Below the pieces are notes generated by a model. The model was not told the DNA's origin, did not search any database, and worked only from the letters and a program-made list of their open reading frames with translations. 35,198 nucleotides of DNA, taken from positions 1 to 35,198 of the forward strand of contig CABQNX010000006.1 in assembly GCA_902465645.1 (NCBI GenBank). Reading direction: 5' to 3'. Position numbers and translations under genes: made by a program. The DNA comes from an uncultured Peptoniphilus sp. Lineage in GTDB: Bacteria > Bacillota > Clostridia > Tissierellales > Peptoniphilaceae. How positions within the stretch are numbered: the first letter of the stretch is position 1; each line of letters starts with the position of its first letter. Of this stretch, positions 7,972 to 15,483 are shown in pieces.

Positions 7972-8175
7972 ATTTACCTCCTATTCGCTAAAGCCTTACT
8001 TGCGAATGGGGTTATCGATACACGCACCCTGGTGTGTAAACAGGGCGCAATAGAAAAAAATAACCCTCGCCCAAGTCCAGCTTGGACTTCTCTGTCATAA
8101 TTACCTCGAAACTCCTTTTTTTCAACAAAATCTCAAGCAACTTATGACTTCATCGCAACATTCTTTTTTAAACGC
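7972..8175 (-). promoter_or_regulatory. Structured leader RNA of the S10 operon
   Basis: About 200 transcribed bases lie between the predicted start site and rpsJ. Three stem-loops are visible. Stem 1 is AAGTCCA/TGGACTT (8073-8089). Stem 2 has outer GGGTTAT/ATAACCC (8009-8015 with 8060-8066) enclosing GCGCCCTG/CAGGGTGC (8024-8031 with 8041-8048). Stem 3 is ATTCGC/GCGAAT (7983-8007), directly before the rpsJ ribosome site. Ribosomal operons often carry autoregulatory leaders, so a regulatory role is a reasonable inference. The ligand is unknown. Confidence 0.6.
8012..8098 (-). CDS. Putative 28-codon leader peptide upstream of rpsJ
   Basis: A short ORF opens with ATG at 8098 and stops with TAA at 8012-8014, 40 bases before rpsJ. 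A ribosome-binding site (GAGG, 5 bases from the ATG) and an upstream AAAGGAG precede it. The product reads MTEKSKLDLGEGYFFLLRPV and continues YTPGCVYR. I do not recognise it. Its codons overlap the first stem-loop and most of the large stem-loop of the leader, and its stop lies in the 3' arm of that structure. It may therefore act as a translated sensor rather than a functional peptide. Existence as a translated gene is inferred. Confidence 0.45.
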   Translation of the reverse strand: MTEKSKLDLGEGYFFLLRPVYTPGCVYR

Positions 8176-8181
8176 TCAAAT

Positions 8182-8210
8182 ATTATATAATAAAAAATCC
8201 CACTTGTAAA
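8182..8210 (-). promoter_or_regulatory. Near-consensus promoter of the S10 operon
   Basis: On the minus strand TTTACA (8205-8210) is followed by a 17-base spacer and a perfect TATAAT (8182-8187). This is the strongest promoter-like sequence in the region and fits high ribosomal expression. The start site would fall near 8175, giving a leader of about 200 bases. Confidence 0.8.
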
Positions 8211-8213
8211 GGC

Positions 8214-8813
8214 TATTTACAGGTTTTTTTGAATTTCTTCAGATTTTTTTATTATATTAATATTAGCAATAATTTTTTGGCCTAATTTATAGGCACTCTT
8301 CTTAATATAGTCTAAAAACATTTAAATTGCAATGATTTATGTGAATTTAGTGAAGATTTTTTAATTTTTTATTTTTTCTCCTTAACTTTTAAATATTCTT
8401 TCCTATTTAAATATATTTCTCCTAATTTTATTTTTATTAAAATAAATTATCTCAAATTTTAAATTTTTTATTAGCTTACAAATTTTTATGAAGTCCTAGT
8501 AAACTATCAAGTCATAAAAATATATAAGCTGATAAAAATTTGTAAAGTCTCATTTGATTATATCTTTATAAAAAACTATTAACTTATAAAAGTTTGTAAA
8601 GTCATATTTAATTTTCAACTAATAAGTATTTTTGAACTTATAAAAACTTATAAGGCTACAAATATTTTTCAACTAATAAATATCCTATACTTAATAAAAT
8701 TTAACTCATCCTCATTTTTAATTAATTCTTATCTCATAAAAATATTCCCTATTATATAGGAAGAAATTTAAAATTTCATAGTTTTTTATCTCTTATAGAC
8801 CATAAATTTACAT
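8214..8813. other. AT-rich non-coding interval
   Basis: About 600 bases lie between the S10 promoter and the terminator of the ABC operon. I see no credible ORF and no RNA gene. Composition is strongly AT. The main structure is the degenerate 54-bp tandem repeat at 8473-8712. The tuf/fusA/str genes that precede rpsJ in many genomes are absent here. Confidence 0.7.
8473..8712. repeat. Degenerate 54-bp tandem repeat, 4-5 units
   Basis: Units begin at 8473, 8527, 8581, 8635 and, weakly, 8689, a constant 54-base step. The best conserved part is the first 24 bases, close to AACTTATAAAAATTTGTAAA then GTCT. Units 3 and 4 also share TTTTCAACTAATAA later in the unit. The rest has drifted. No ORF runs through it. 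Confidence 0.65.
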
Positions 8814-8838
8814 TAAAAAAGAAGCCATCTAGGCTTCT
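8814..8838 (-). terminator. Intrinsic terminator of the ABC importer operon
   Basis: On the minus strand AGAAGCC and GGCTTCT pair around a 5-base loop (TAGAT), followed by a run of Ts. It begins about 17 bases after the ATPase stop codon. Confidence 0.85.
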
Positions 8839-8854
8839 CAATAACTTTATTATT

Positions 8855-9646
8855 TTACTTATCTTCTATCTCAAGAGGTATTACCCTCTCATAGGTCTTC
8901 CCATCAATTTGAAATTCTGAAATACTCACATCAACAGAAAAAGATCTTTTTAAGTTTCCCCTTGTGAGGACCTCCCTAGTTGGTCCAAACTCATAGGTCT
9001 TGTCGTAGCTTAACAAGAGGCACTTGTTGGAAATGGAAAGGGCGTGGTCTGGGTAGTGGGTGTTCATGACAATTATGACACCTGCCTCTGCCAGGTTTTT
9101 TATCAAATTTAAGATTACCATTTGATTCTTGTAGTCTAGTCCACTTTCTGGTTCATCCAAAATTATAATCTGTGGATCCTTCATCAGACTCCTAGCAATT
9201 AAGAGCATTTGAACTTCTCCTCCACTCATTTGGTCTGAGGCCTTGTCACGGAGATGATAGATTCCTATGGACTTCATAACTTCTTCTGCCCTTCTTAGGT
9301 CCTTGTCCCTTGGCTTCTCAAAGATTGACATGGAAGAAGTAGACCCAAAGAGGACCATCTCAAGGCCTGTGTAGGCAAAGGCAGAAGACCTCTTTTGAGG
9401 AATATAAGAAATCTTTGACCAAAGTTCTCTCTCTTTAATAGAAGAAATATTTTTCCCATCTAAAAAAGTTCCCCCACTTGTCCAAGGGAGTAGGCCTGTC
9501 AAACACCTTATTATGGTAGTCTTGCCCACCCCATTGGGACCAAGTATAGAGAGGACATCAGAATCTTCAAGAGAGAAATTTATATCCTTCAATATAAAAT
9601 CAGATTTTTTAAATTTAAAATTTCCTCCAGAAACTTCTAGCTTCAT
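8855..9646 (-). CDS. ABC importer ATPase, FecE/BtuD/FepC family
   Basis: This is the cytoplasmic ATPase of a metal-chelate importer. The 263-residue protein has Walker A GPNGVGKTT (about residues 37-45), a Q-loop near SYIPQKRSSAF, the ABC signature MSGGEVQ (about 139-145), Walker B IIILDEPESGLD (about 159-170), and an H-loop in MNTHYPDH. It is last in a three-gene operon. Its start overlaps the permease stop by 4 bases (ATGA). Substrate class (iron-siderophore, heme or cobalamin) cannot be decided from the ATPase. Confidence 0.92.
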   Translation of the reverse strand: MKLEVSGGNFKFKKSDFILKDINFSLEDSDVLSILGPNGVGKTTIIRCLTGLLPWTSGGTFLDGKNISSIKERELWSKISYIPQKRSSAFAYTGLEMVLFGSTSSMSIFEKPRDKDLRRAEEVMKSIGIYHLRDKASDQMSGGEVQMLLIARSLMKDPQIIILDEPESGLDYKNQMVILNLIKNLAEAGVIIVMNTHYPDHALSISNKCLLLSYDKTYEFGPTREVLTRGNLKRSFSVDVSISEFQIDGKTYERVIPLEIEDK

Positions 9647-10671
9647 TTAAAAATCCCTCCAGACCTTCTCATTAAGATTATAAAAATTGGGGCTCCTATT
9701 ATTGCCGTTAAAATTGAAATTGGAAGTTCAATCACTGAAACCGTCCTTGATAGGGCTTCGATTAGGACCATAAAGCCTGCCCCAAAACTTATTCCCAAAG
9801 GCATAGTGTAGAGATTGTTGGACCCCACCATCAACCTCACAAGATGGGGGATAATCAATCCAATCCATCCAATTTGTCCACAAATAGAAACTGAGGACGC
9901 AGTTATAAGGGTAGCTGCAAGTATAAAAATCAACCTAGTCTTCTTGACATTTATCCCAAGTGACCTGGCCTCGTCTTCTGAAAGAGACAAGAGGTTGAGA
10001 CTCCACCTCATCTTGTAGATTACAAAGATTGAAATCAAGATAAGGGGACCTGCCAAGGCTAGGTTCTTGTAAGAAGTCCTCCCAAAGGACCCCATTAGCC
10101 AATAGGTAATTTGCGGCAACTTGTCCATAGGATCAGCTGTGTACTTTAAGAGAGAAGCCAGGGCATTAGCAAGGGATGAAACAATTATCCCAGCCAAGAC
10201 CAACATTATCATAGAAGTCTCGTCCTTCTTCACAAGATTAATTGTTATGAGGATTGAAAGGAGTCCAAAGACCATGGCGAGAACTTGAATCCCCATAGTC
10301 CCAAGAGATAGGATTATCCCAAGGACTGCCCCAAGAGATGCCGCTGATGTGACTCCCAAGATGTCTGGAGTTGCCAATGGATTTGAAAAAAGTGCCTGGA
10401 AAGCAATCCCTGCAGCAGTAAGTCCTCCTCCAACAATGAGGGCTGTTAGGACCCTTGGCAGCCTAATATTTATAATTAAAGACTCCATAAGGGGATCAAC
10501 TTGCCCTCCACCTATTAAGTTTTTAAAAAATAAAATAATTTCTGATATTTTAATATCCATCCTCCCCATTGAAAGGCCAATGAGGCCACAGACCAGGGGA
10601 AAGAAAATTAAAATAAAATAAACATAGGGATGAAGTTTTCCATCATCCCTAGTCCAAAAGTTTTTTGTCAT
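9643..10671 (-). CDS. ABC importer permease, FecCD/BtuC family
   Basis: This polytopic membrane protein of 342 residues is the usual FecCD size. It has many hydrophobic segments and the family regions IRLPRVLTALIVGGGLTAAG (about residues 68-87) and GQIGWIGLIIPHLVRLMVG (about 264-282). The second contains the cytoplasmic loop that couples to the ATPase. A single permease gene suggests a homodimer. It overlaps both neighbours by 4 bases, so the three genes form one tightly coupled unit. Confidence 0.93.
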   Translation of the reverse strand: MTKNFWTRDDGKLHPYVYFILIFFPLVCGLIGLSMGRMDIKISEIILFFKNLIGGGQVDPLMESLIINIRLPRVLTALIVGGGLTAAGIAFQALFSNPLATPDILGVTSAASLGAVLGIILSLGTMGIQVLAMVFGLLSILITINLVKKDETSMIMLVLAGIIVSSLANALASLLKYTADPMDKLPQITYWLMGSFGRTSYKNLALAGPLILISIFVIYKMRWSLNLLSLSEDEARSLGINVKKTRLIFILAATLITASSVSICGQIGWIGLIIPHLVRLMVGSNNLYTMPLGISFGAGFMVLIEALSRTVSVIELPISILTAIIGAPIFIILMRRSGGIFK

Positions 10672-11810
10672 ATGTTAAACATGTCCTCGATTTGTTCATC
10701 TGTAAGTTCATAATTGTACCACTTAGCGTAGTAGTCCTTGATGACCTTATTTAAGTCGTAGTCCTCAAAGGCTTCAGGGTAAGTTTCACTTGCAAGCCAA
10801 GCTAAAACTAGTGGAGCATCTGGGTTTGGTGTAAGCCAGTTCCACATACCAAGCTTTGAGTTGTAAACTCTCTTGTCCTTAACAGACTTTAAGTTTGAAA
10901 AATCAAAACCTTCAACAGTGTTGTTGTAAACTTCTTCCCTCTTTATATCCAAGAGACCAGGTCCATCAAGGTAAAATACATCAGGATTCCACTTGTAAAT
11001 TTCTTCCACATTTACCTTGGCATAACCCTTGGCATCTTGGGCAACATTATTTACCCCAAGTCTCTTTAGCCAGAAGTCTCCAAAAGTTCCCTTGCCGGCA
11101 ACAATTGGTGTCCCTTCAACATATTTCCAAAGGATCATACCACTTGGTCTGTCAGCTTCAGGCACTGTGGCAATTCTCTTTTCAACATCCTTTACAATGT
11201 CGTCACCTGCTGCCAAGAAATTATCCATCTTGCCTTCTTCACCAAAGACATCTTCAAGAAGCTTTAGCCATTCGCCATACCTGTTAATTGGGTCAGCTGG
11301 AGTGTCTGCTCCCATAGTTACAAAACCTACACAAGGAACTCCAGTCTTTGCCAATTTTTCATAACGGTCTTGGTTCTTAGCGTTGTAGAAAATTACATCT
11401 GGCTTTAATTTAATAATTTCTTCCACGTTGATGTCAGATTGACCTTGAACTGTGTTTGTTGTGTCAAGAAGTTCTGGTGCAATATCTTGAAGGACAGTGT
11501 TGGAAATAACTTGTTTTAGGGAACCAGCGTAGCCAACAATGTAAGGAGCCTTACCTTCATTGTAGGCCATGTAAGTAGAAAGAATTGGCACTTGGTCAAT
11601 TACAATCTTTTCAATCTTATCTGGCACTTCAATTTCACGACCTGCGTGGTCAACTATCTTATGAGTTCCAGTCTTTTCTTCTGCAGCAACCTTAGTGTCA
11701 TTTGCTTTTTCATTTGCCTCGTCATTAGTCTTTTGAGCACAGCCAGTCATTAAAAGACCAACCATTGTGACTATAAGCATAAGGCTGGAAAACTTTTTAA
11801 ATTTTTTCAT
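10668..11810 (-). CDS. ABC importer substrate-binding lipoprotein, FecB/PeriBP type
   Basis: The 380-residue protein starts with a lipoprotein signal; the lipobox LMTGC puts the lipidated cysteine at residue 24. A charged linker follows, then the helical-backbone type III binding fold. GTHKIVDHAGREIEVPDKIE (about residues 48-67) is the typical opening, and VEEIIKLKPDVIFYN and VEEIYKWNPDVFYLDGPGL follow. Iron-siderophore or a similar metal chelate is the likely ligand, by family only. It is first in the operon, upstream of permease and ATPase. Confidence 0.9.
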   Translation of the reverse strand: MKKFKKFSSLMLIVTMVGLLMTGCAQKTNDEANEKANDTKVAAEEKTGTHKIVDHAGREIEVPDKIEKIVIDQVPILSTYMAYNEGKAPYIVGYAGSLKQVISNTVLQDIAPELLDTTNTVQGQSDINVEEIIKLKPDVIFYNAKNQDRYEKLAKTGVPCVGFVTMGADTPADPINRYGEWLKLLEDVFGEEGKMDNFLAAGDDIVKDVEKRIATVPEADRPSGMILWKYVEGTPIVAGKGTFGDFWLKRLGVNNVAQDAKGYAKVNVEEIYKWNPDVFYLDGPGLLDIKREEVYNNTVEGFDFSNLKSVKDKRVYNSKLGMWNWLTPNPDAPLVLAWLASETYPEAFEDYDLNKVIKDYYAKWYNYELTDEQIEDMFNI

Positions 11811-11857
11811 CTTATATAAACCTTCTTCCTATATAAAAATAATAAACTTCCTCTTCC

Positions 11858-11886
11858 ATTATAATACAAGCAAAAAAAATTTTAAG
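11858..11886 (-). promoter_or_regulatory. Possible promoter of the ABC importer operon
   Basis: A perfect TATAAT (11858-11863, minus strand) lies 48 bases before the ATG of the binding protein. The matching -35 region (CTTAAA at 17 bases) is weak, so activation or derepression may be needed. I could not identify a convincing Fur box. Confidence 0.45.
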
Positions 11887-11954
11887 TACCTTATGAAATA
11901 AAGTGAATTTATTTAAGGGTTTTTTGATTATTTTTATCACTTATAAAAATTTTC

Positions 11955-11983
11955 TTAATACTTTCGCCATTTTGGGGTATGAT
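11955..11983 (+). promoter_or_regulatory. Possible promoter of etfBA
   Basis: TTAATA (11955-11960), a 17-base spacer and TATGAT (11978-11983) give a moderate match to the standard promoter, about 38 bases before the etfB ATG. This is the only reasonable candidate in the short gap. Confidence 0.4.
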
Positions 11984-12020
11984 ATAAATATATTGAAGTA
12001 AAAATATTTTAGGAGGAACT

Positions 12021-12818
12021 ATGAAAATATTATTATTAATGAAGATTGTTCCTGACACAACAAATGCAAAAATCGATCCAGAAACAAAAAACCTCAAGAG
12101 AGATGGAATCAAAACAGTTATTAACCCATCAGACCTTTGTGGTTTAAAATTTGCACTTAATGTCAAAGAACAAGTGGAAGAAGAAGTACAAATTGACGTG
12201 CTAACTATGGGACCACCAGACGGAGAAAAATACCTTCGTGAATGTATCCAAATGGGTGCAGAAGAAGCTTACCTATTAGAAGGAATAGAGTTCAAGGGTT
12301 CTGATACCTTTGCAACATCCTATGCCCTAGCAGAAGCCATTAAACAAATTGGCGAATACGACATCATCTTCACAGGTGACCAAACAATGGACGGAGACAC
12401 AGGACAAGTTGGACCACAAATCGCTGAAAGACTTGGCATGAACCAAGTTACTTATGTATCAGACATTAACTACAAGGACGACGAATTTGAAGTTAAGAGA
12501 AAAGTTGCTGACGGAACTGAAACAGTTTCATTAAAGGCACCTTTCGTTGCATCAGCACTAAAGGGTTCAGTAAACAAACCTTCAAAGTTTGCCCTAAAGA
12601 GATCTAAGATTGCAAAAGAAAAAGAAATCCACGACCTAACTGCAGACAAACTTGGACTTAACCTTGATAAGATTGGACAAAGGGGATCCCTTACAGTAGT
12701 AAAAGACCTTTCAGCTCCAGACAAGTTTGAAACAGGCAAGATAATTGACGAAGGTTCTGCTGACAAGAACATAGACGCAGTTATAAAGATAATCGAAGAT
12801 GCGAAAGTTTTAGTGTAG
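12021..12818 (+). CDS. etfB: Electron transfer flavoprotein beta subunit, bifurcating-type motifs
   Basis: The 265-residue EtfB starts MKILLLMKIVPDTTNAKIDP, the form seen in clostridial ETFs. It carries SDTFATSYALAEAI (about residues 94-107) and GDQTMDGDTGQVGPQIAE (about 119-136). The second matches the nucleotide-binding loop of ETFs that oxidise NADH and bifurcate electrons to ferredoxin and an acyl-CoA dehydrogenase. TAGGAGGAACT precedes the ATG. It pairs with etfA 8 bases downstream. No dehydrogenase is adjacent, so the partner (perhaps butyryl-CoA dehydrogenase) must be encoded elsewhere. The bifurcating role is inferred. Confidence 0.92.
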   Translation: MKILLLMKIVPDTTNAKIDPETKNLKRDGIKTVINPSDLCGLKFALNVKEQVEEEVQIDVLTMGPPDGEKYLRECIQMGAEEAYLLEGIEFKGSDTFATSYALAEAIKQIGEYDIIFTGDQTMDGDTGQVGPQIAERLGMNQVTYVSDINYKDDEFEVKRKVADGTETVSLKAPFVASALKGSVNKPSKFALKRSKIAKEKEIHDLTADKLGLNLDKIGQRGSLTVVKDLSAPDKFETGKIIDEGSADKNIDAVIKIIEDAKVLV

Positions 12819-12826
12819 GTGATAAA

Positions 12827-13822
12827 ATGAAAAAAGGAAATATTTGGGTAGTAAACGAATCTTCAGAAGGCTCACTTTCACTTATAACTAAAGAAATAAT
12901 GTCTATAGCGAGAGAACTTTCTGATGAATTAGATAGAGAACTTGTGGCAGTAGAAATTGGTCACAACAATGATGACAAGGCAAAATTATCAGGCAATCTT
13001 GGAGCCGACAAGGTAATCCAAGTTTCTGATGAACTTTTAGAAAATTACAACACTATGGCCTATGCCAAAGTCTTAGATGGCCTAATGGAAAAATACGATC
13101 CAGCAATTGTTATGCTTCCAGCATCCCATGATGGACGTGACCTTGCGGGTAGGGTTTCAGCAAAAAGAGAGGTTGGACTTGTTGCCGACTGTTCCAGCGT
13201 TGAAATAACTGAAGACAAGGAAGACATCAAGTGGATAAGACCTTCCTTTGACGGAAAACTCTTCTGTGATGTAAGAATTTTATCTGAAACTATGATGGCT
13301 ACAATTGGTAGAGGTGGCTTTGTTGAAGCTCCTTTCGACGAATCAAAAGAAGCAGAAGTAATAAAAGAAGAAGCCAATATCACAGCAGATGACGTTAAGA
13401 CAAAATTCATTGACTTCGAAAAAGAAGAAATCAATCCACTTCTTGATAAGCTAATGAATGCAAAAGTTGTTGTATCAGGTGGTAGAGGACTTGGTGGACC
13501 AGAAAACTGGCACCTAGTAGAAGAACTTGCAGAAGCACTTGGCGGTGCAGTTGGAGCAACTAAGGCTGTAACAGACCTTGGATGGTGCGACAAGGACCTA
13601 CAAGTTGGTGTAACTGGTGTTCAAGTAAGACCAGACCTCTACATTGCCCTTGGACTTTCAGGAGCAATCCAACACACTAAGGGTATGGAAGACTCAACAA
13701 CAATAATTGCCATCAACAACGACCCAGACGCTGCCATCTTTAAGACAGCCCACTACGGAATTGTTGACGACTTATTTAATGTAGTTCCTGGATTAATAGA
13801 AGCAATCAAAAATAGAAGGTAA
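12827..13822 (+). CDS. etfA: Electron transfer flavoprotein alpha subunit
   Basis: The 331-residue EtfA pairs with the upstream etfB. The C-terminal FAD-binding domain is clear: VVSGGRGLGGPENWHLVEEL (about residues 215-234), LGLSGAIQHTKGMEDS (about 282-297) and IAINNDPDAAIFKTAHYGIV (about 300-319). There is no N-terminal ferredoxin domain. GGTGAT precedes the ATG. A GC-rich terminator follows the stop by 11 bases, so etfBA is a two-gene transcription unit. Confidence 0.94.
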   Translation: MKKGNIWVVNESSEGSLSLITKEIMSIARELSDELDRELVAVEIGHNNDDKAKLSGNLGADKVIQVSDELLENYNTMAYAKVLDGLMEKYDPAIVMLPASHDGRDLAGRVSAKREVGLVADCSSVEITEDKEDIKWIRPSFDGKLFCDVRILSETMMATIGRGGFVEAPFDESKEAEVIKEEANITADDVKTKFIDFEKEEINPLLDKLMNAKVVVSGGRGLGGPENWHLVEELAEALGGAVGATKAVTDLGWCDKDLQVGVTGVQVRPDLYIALGLSGAIQHTKGMEDSTTIIAINNDPDAAIFKTAHYGIVDDLFNVVPGLIEAIKNRR

Positions 13823-13833
13823 TGATAAAAAAA

Positions 13834-13855
13834 CCGAGACGAGTCTCGGTTTTTT
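13834..13855 (+). terminator. Intrinsic terminator of etfBA (T1)
   Basis: CCGAGAC (13834-13840) pairs with GTCTCGG (13843-13849), followed by six Ts. It is the first of a series of terminator-like hairpins that separate the repeat bodies downstream. Confidence 0.9.
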
Positions 13856-13995
13856 GGTTTTCACAGCAAATGCGAGCGTTAGCGACGCATGAGCTGATGA
13901 AAAATCTTATCCAGCGAAAGGAAGACGATGCGACCGAATAGGGAGCATTGTCGAGTGAGTCGGATTTCTTGAAATAAATTAAATAAAAAAAACAA

Positions 13996-14028
13996 AAAGT
14001 AGCCTAAAACCATAAGGCTACTTTTTTT
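13996..14028 (+). terminator. Terminator-like hairpin between repeat copies 1 and 2
   Basis: AAAGTAGCC (13996-14004) pairs with GGCTACTTT (14016-14024), with a T-run after. As the A-run precedes it on the other side, it could work in both directions. Confidence 0.8.
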
Positions 14029-14167
14029 GGTTTTCACAGCAAATGCGAGCGTTAGCGATACATGAGCTGATGAAAAATCTTATCCAGCGAAGGAAGACCA
14101 TGCGACCGAATAGGGAGCATTGTCGAGTGAGTCGGATTTCTTGAAATAAATTAAATAAAAAAAACAA

Positions 14168-14200
14168 AAAGTAGCCTAAAACCATAAGGCTACTTTTTTT
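14168..14200 (+). terminator. Terminator-like hairpin between repeat copies 2 and 3
   Basis: This is an exact second copy of the AAAGTAGCC/GGCTACTTT hairpin (14168-14176 with 14188-14196). It shows that the terminator was duplicated together with the repeat body. Confidence 0.8.
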
Positions 14201-14328
14201 GGTTTTCACAGCAAATGCGAGTGCTAGCGACACATGAGCTGATGAAAAATCTTATCCAGCGAAAGAAGACCATGCGACCGAATAGAGACCATTGTCGAGT
14301 GAGTCGGATTTCTTGAAATAATATAAAT

Positions 14329-14369
14329 TAAAAAAGCTTGGTGAAATTTTACACTCACCAAGCTTTTTT
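14329..14369. terminator. Bidirectional terminator between etfBA region and lrgB
   Basis: AAGCTTGGTGA (14334-14344) and TCACCAAGCTT (14355-14365) form a perfect 11-bp stem with an A-run on one side and a T-run on the other. It can end the minus-strand glcD-lrgB operon and back up the plus-strand signals. Confidence 0.88.
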
Positions 14370-14377
14370 AATGATTT

Positions 14378-14402
14378 GACCTATTGAGGGAGACAATAGG
14401 TC
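14378..14402. other. Perfect 9-bp hairpin after lrgB
   Basis: GACCTATTG (14378-14386) and CAATAGGTC (14394-14402) flank a 7-base loop. No U-run follows directly on either strand. It lies between the lrgB stop and the bidirectional terminator, so it is in the 3' untranslated region of the operon, where it might protect the message. Confidence 0.5.
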
Positions 14403-14437
14403 CTTATATACATATTCTTTACTTATATTTATTTAAA

Positions 14438-15130
14438 TCAAAATAACATCTCTATAACTCTCATTGCAACAGGCATTAGGATTACAGTCACAAGACCTGC
14501 CACTGCAATAGAAAGTCCACTCATAGCCCCTTGGATTTCTCCAAGCTTTCTCGCTTCAGAAGTACCAACAGCGTGGGAAGAAGTACCAATGGCAACTCCT
14601 TGTGCAGTTGGGTCCTTGATCCTAAAGAGTTTCATAATAAGTGGAGCGATTACTGCACCAGTAACCCCTCTTATAACTACAAGAACAGCAGTTATAGCAG
14701 AAGCACCACCATACTCTTCAGAAAGAGAAATTGCAATTGCTGTTGTGATTGATTGTGGAGTTGAGGATACCACAAGATTTTCGTCAATGCCCAAGAAGCT
14801 TGAAACGAAAACAACGAAAAATACAGCAATAGCAGAACCTAAAATTGTTCCAGAAAGAATAGGGATTAAGTTTTTCTTAAGTTCTGGAAGGTTTTCGTAC
14901 AAATCAACTACCATGGCAACTGTAGCAGGAGCGATAAAGAACATAATAAAGTCCCCGCCTTGCTTGTAATCTTCATAAGGAATACCAGTTACCTTTAAAA
15001 ATAATATACATAGAGCAATGGATATTAAAAGAGGATTGGCCAAAGGAGTCTTTAGTTTCTTGTTGATCATCTTACCGATCTCAAAAGTCGCAAAGGTCAA
15101 GATGATACCAAAATATTTGTTACTAAACAT
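14438..15130 (-). CDS. lrgB: LrgB/YohK-family membrane protein
   Basis: The 230-residue protein has several hydrophobic segments and LrgB signatures such as SIALCILFLKVTGIPYEDYK near residues 37-56, STPQSITTAIAISLSEEYGG near 122-141, and GTSSHAVGTSEARKLGEIQG near 182-201. LrgAB was first described as an antiholin-like pair. Later work in Bacillus and Streptococcus links such pairs to pyruvate transport. Its start overlaps lrgA by 8 bases. Being last in an operon for hydroxyacid oxidation, pyruvate transport is the better inference here. Confidence 0.92.
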   Translation of the reverse strand: MFSNKYFGIILTFATFEIGKMINKKLKTPLANPLLISIALCILFLKVTGIPYEDYKQGGDFIMFFIAPATVAMVVDLYENLPELKKNLIPILSGTILGSAIAVFFVVFVSSFLGIDENLVVSSTPQSITTAIAISLSEEYGGASAITAVLVVIRGVTGAVIAPLIMKLFRIKDPTAQGVAIGTSSHAVGTSEARKLGEIQGAMSGLSIAVAGLVTVILMPVAMRVIEMLF

Positions 15131-15473
15131 CTTTCCTCCTTTGAAGCAATTCTATAATCTTGCCAGTTAGGCCCATAGTGACAGCAGTACCAATAATAAC
15201 TAGTCCAACTAGTAGGCCTGCTTGACCCTTTATCTCATCATAACTATTGATAATACCAACACCAGCTGGCACAAAAAGAATAGCTAGATTTTGCAGGATA
15301 CCATTTGAAGTCTTTTTAACGTCATCTGGTTTAATAATTCCTACTGCAAAAGCAATAAAGAGATAAATCATCCCATATACCGCTTCAGGTATTGGGAAGT
15401 TTATCAAGTGTCTTGTCACTACCCCAAGCATTAAACATACACAAAGTATGACAAATTCCTTTAAATAATTCAT
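15123..15473 (-). CDS. lrgA: LrgA/CidA-family membrane protein
   Basis: This small 116-residue membrane protein has four likely transmembrane segments. Family features include FPIPEAVYGMIYLFIAFAVG (about residues 26-45) and LAILFVPAGVGIINSYDEIK (about 63-82). It forms a two-component membrane complex with LrgB. It lies 10 bases downstream of etfA, so it appears co-transcribed with the ETF and dehydrogenase genes. Confidence 0.92.
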   Translation of the reverse strand: MNYLKEFVILCVCLMLGVVTRHLINFPIPEAVYGMIYLFIAFAVGIIKPDDVKKTSNGILQNLAILFVPAGVGIINSYDEIKGQAGLLVGLVIIGTAVTMGLTGKIIELLQRRKDV

Positions 15474-15483
15474 AGGTCACCTA

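Larger units (their letters stand above)
13856..14330 (+). repeat. Three tandem ~172-bp structured repeats with interleaved terminators
   Basis: Copies start at 13856, 14029 and 14201 (GGTTTTCACAGC in each), steps of 173 and 172 bases. Each body of about 120 bases is nearly identical, ending GAGTCGGATTTCTTGAAATA. Copies 1 and 2 are followed by the same hairpin, AAAGTAGCC/GGCTACTTT, with a T-run. All copies keep a long imperfect stem, TTTTCACAGC with GCTGATGAAAA, and a CGAC/GTCG pairing. Composition is less AT-rich than flanking DNA. No ORF of note is shared by the copies. It resembles no repeat I can name. Confidence 0.85.

Noticed and set aside
8473..8712. Replication-origin iterons or DnaA boxes.
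   Set aside because: The repeat has no TTATNCACA-like boxes and no dnaA or dnaN gene is nearby.
11909..12166. An 85-codon minus-strand ORF over the etfB start.
   Set aside because: It is antisense to etfB and its ribosome site, with no features of its own.
14018..14233. A 71-codon minus-strand ORF across repeat copies 2 and 3.
   Set aside because: It is generated by the repeat, is not kept in all copies, and crosses two terminator hairpins.
13856..14330. CRISPR array or coding tandem repeat.
   Set aside because: Units are about 172 bp, contiguous and terminator-bearing. There are no short repeats with unique spacers and no shared ORF.
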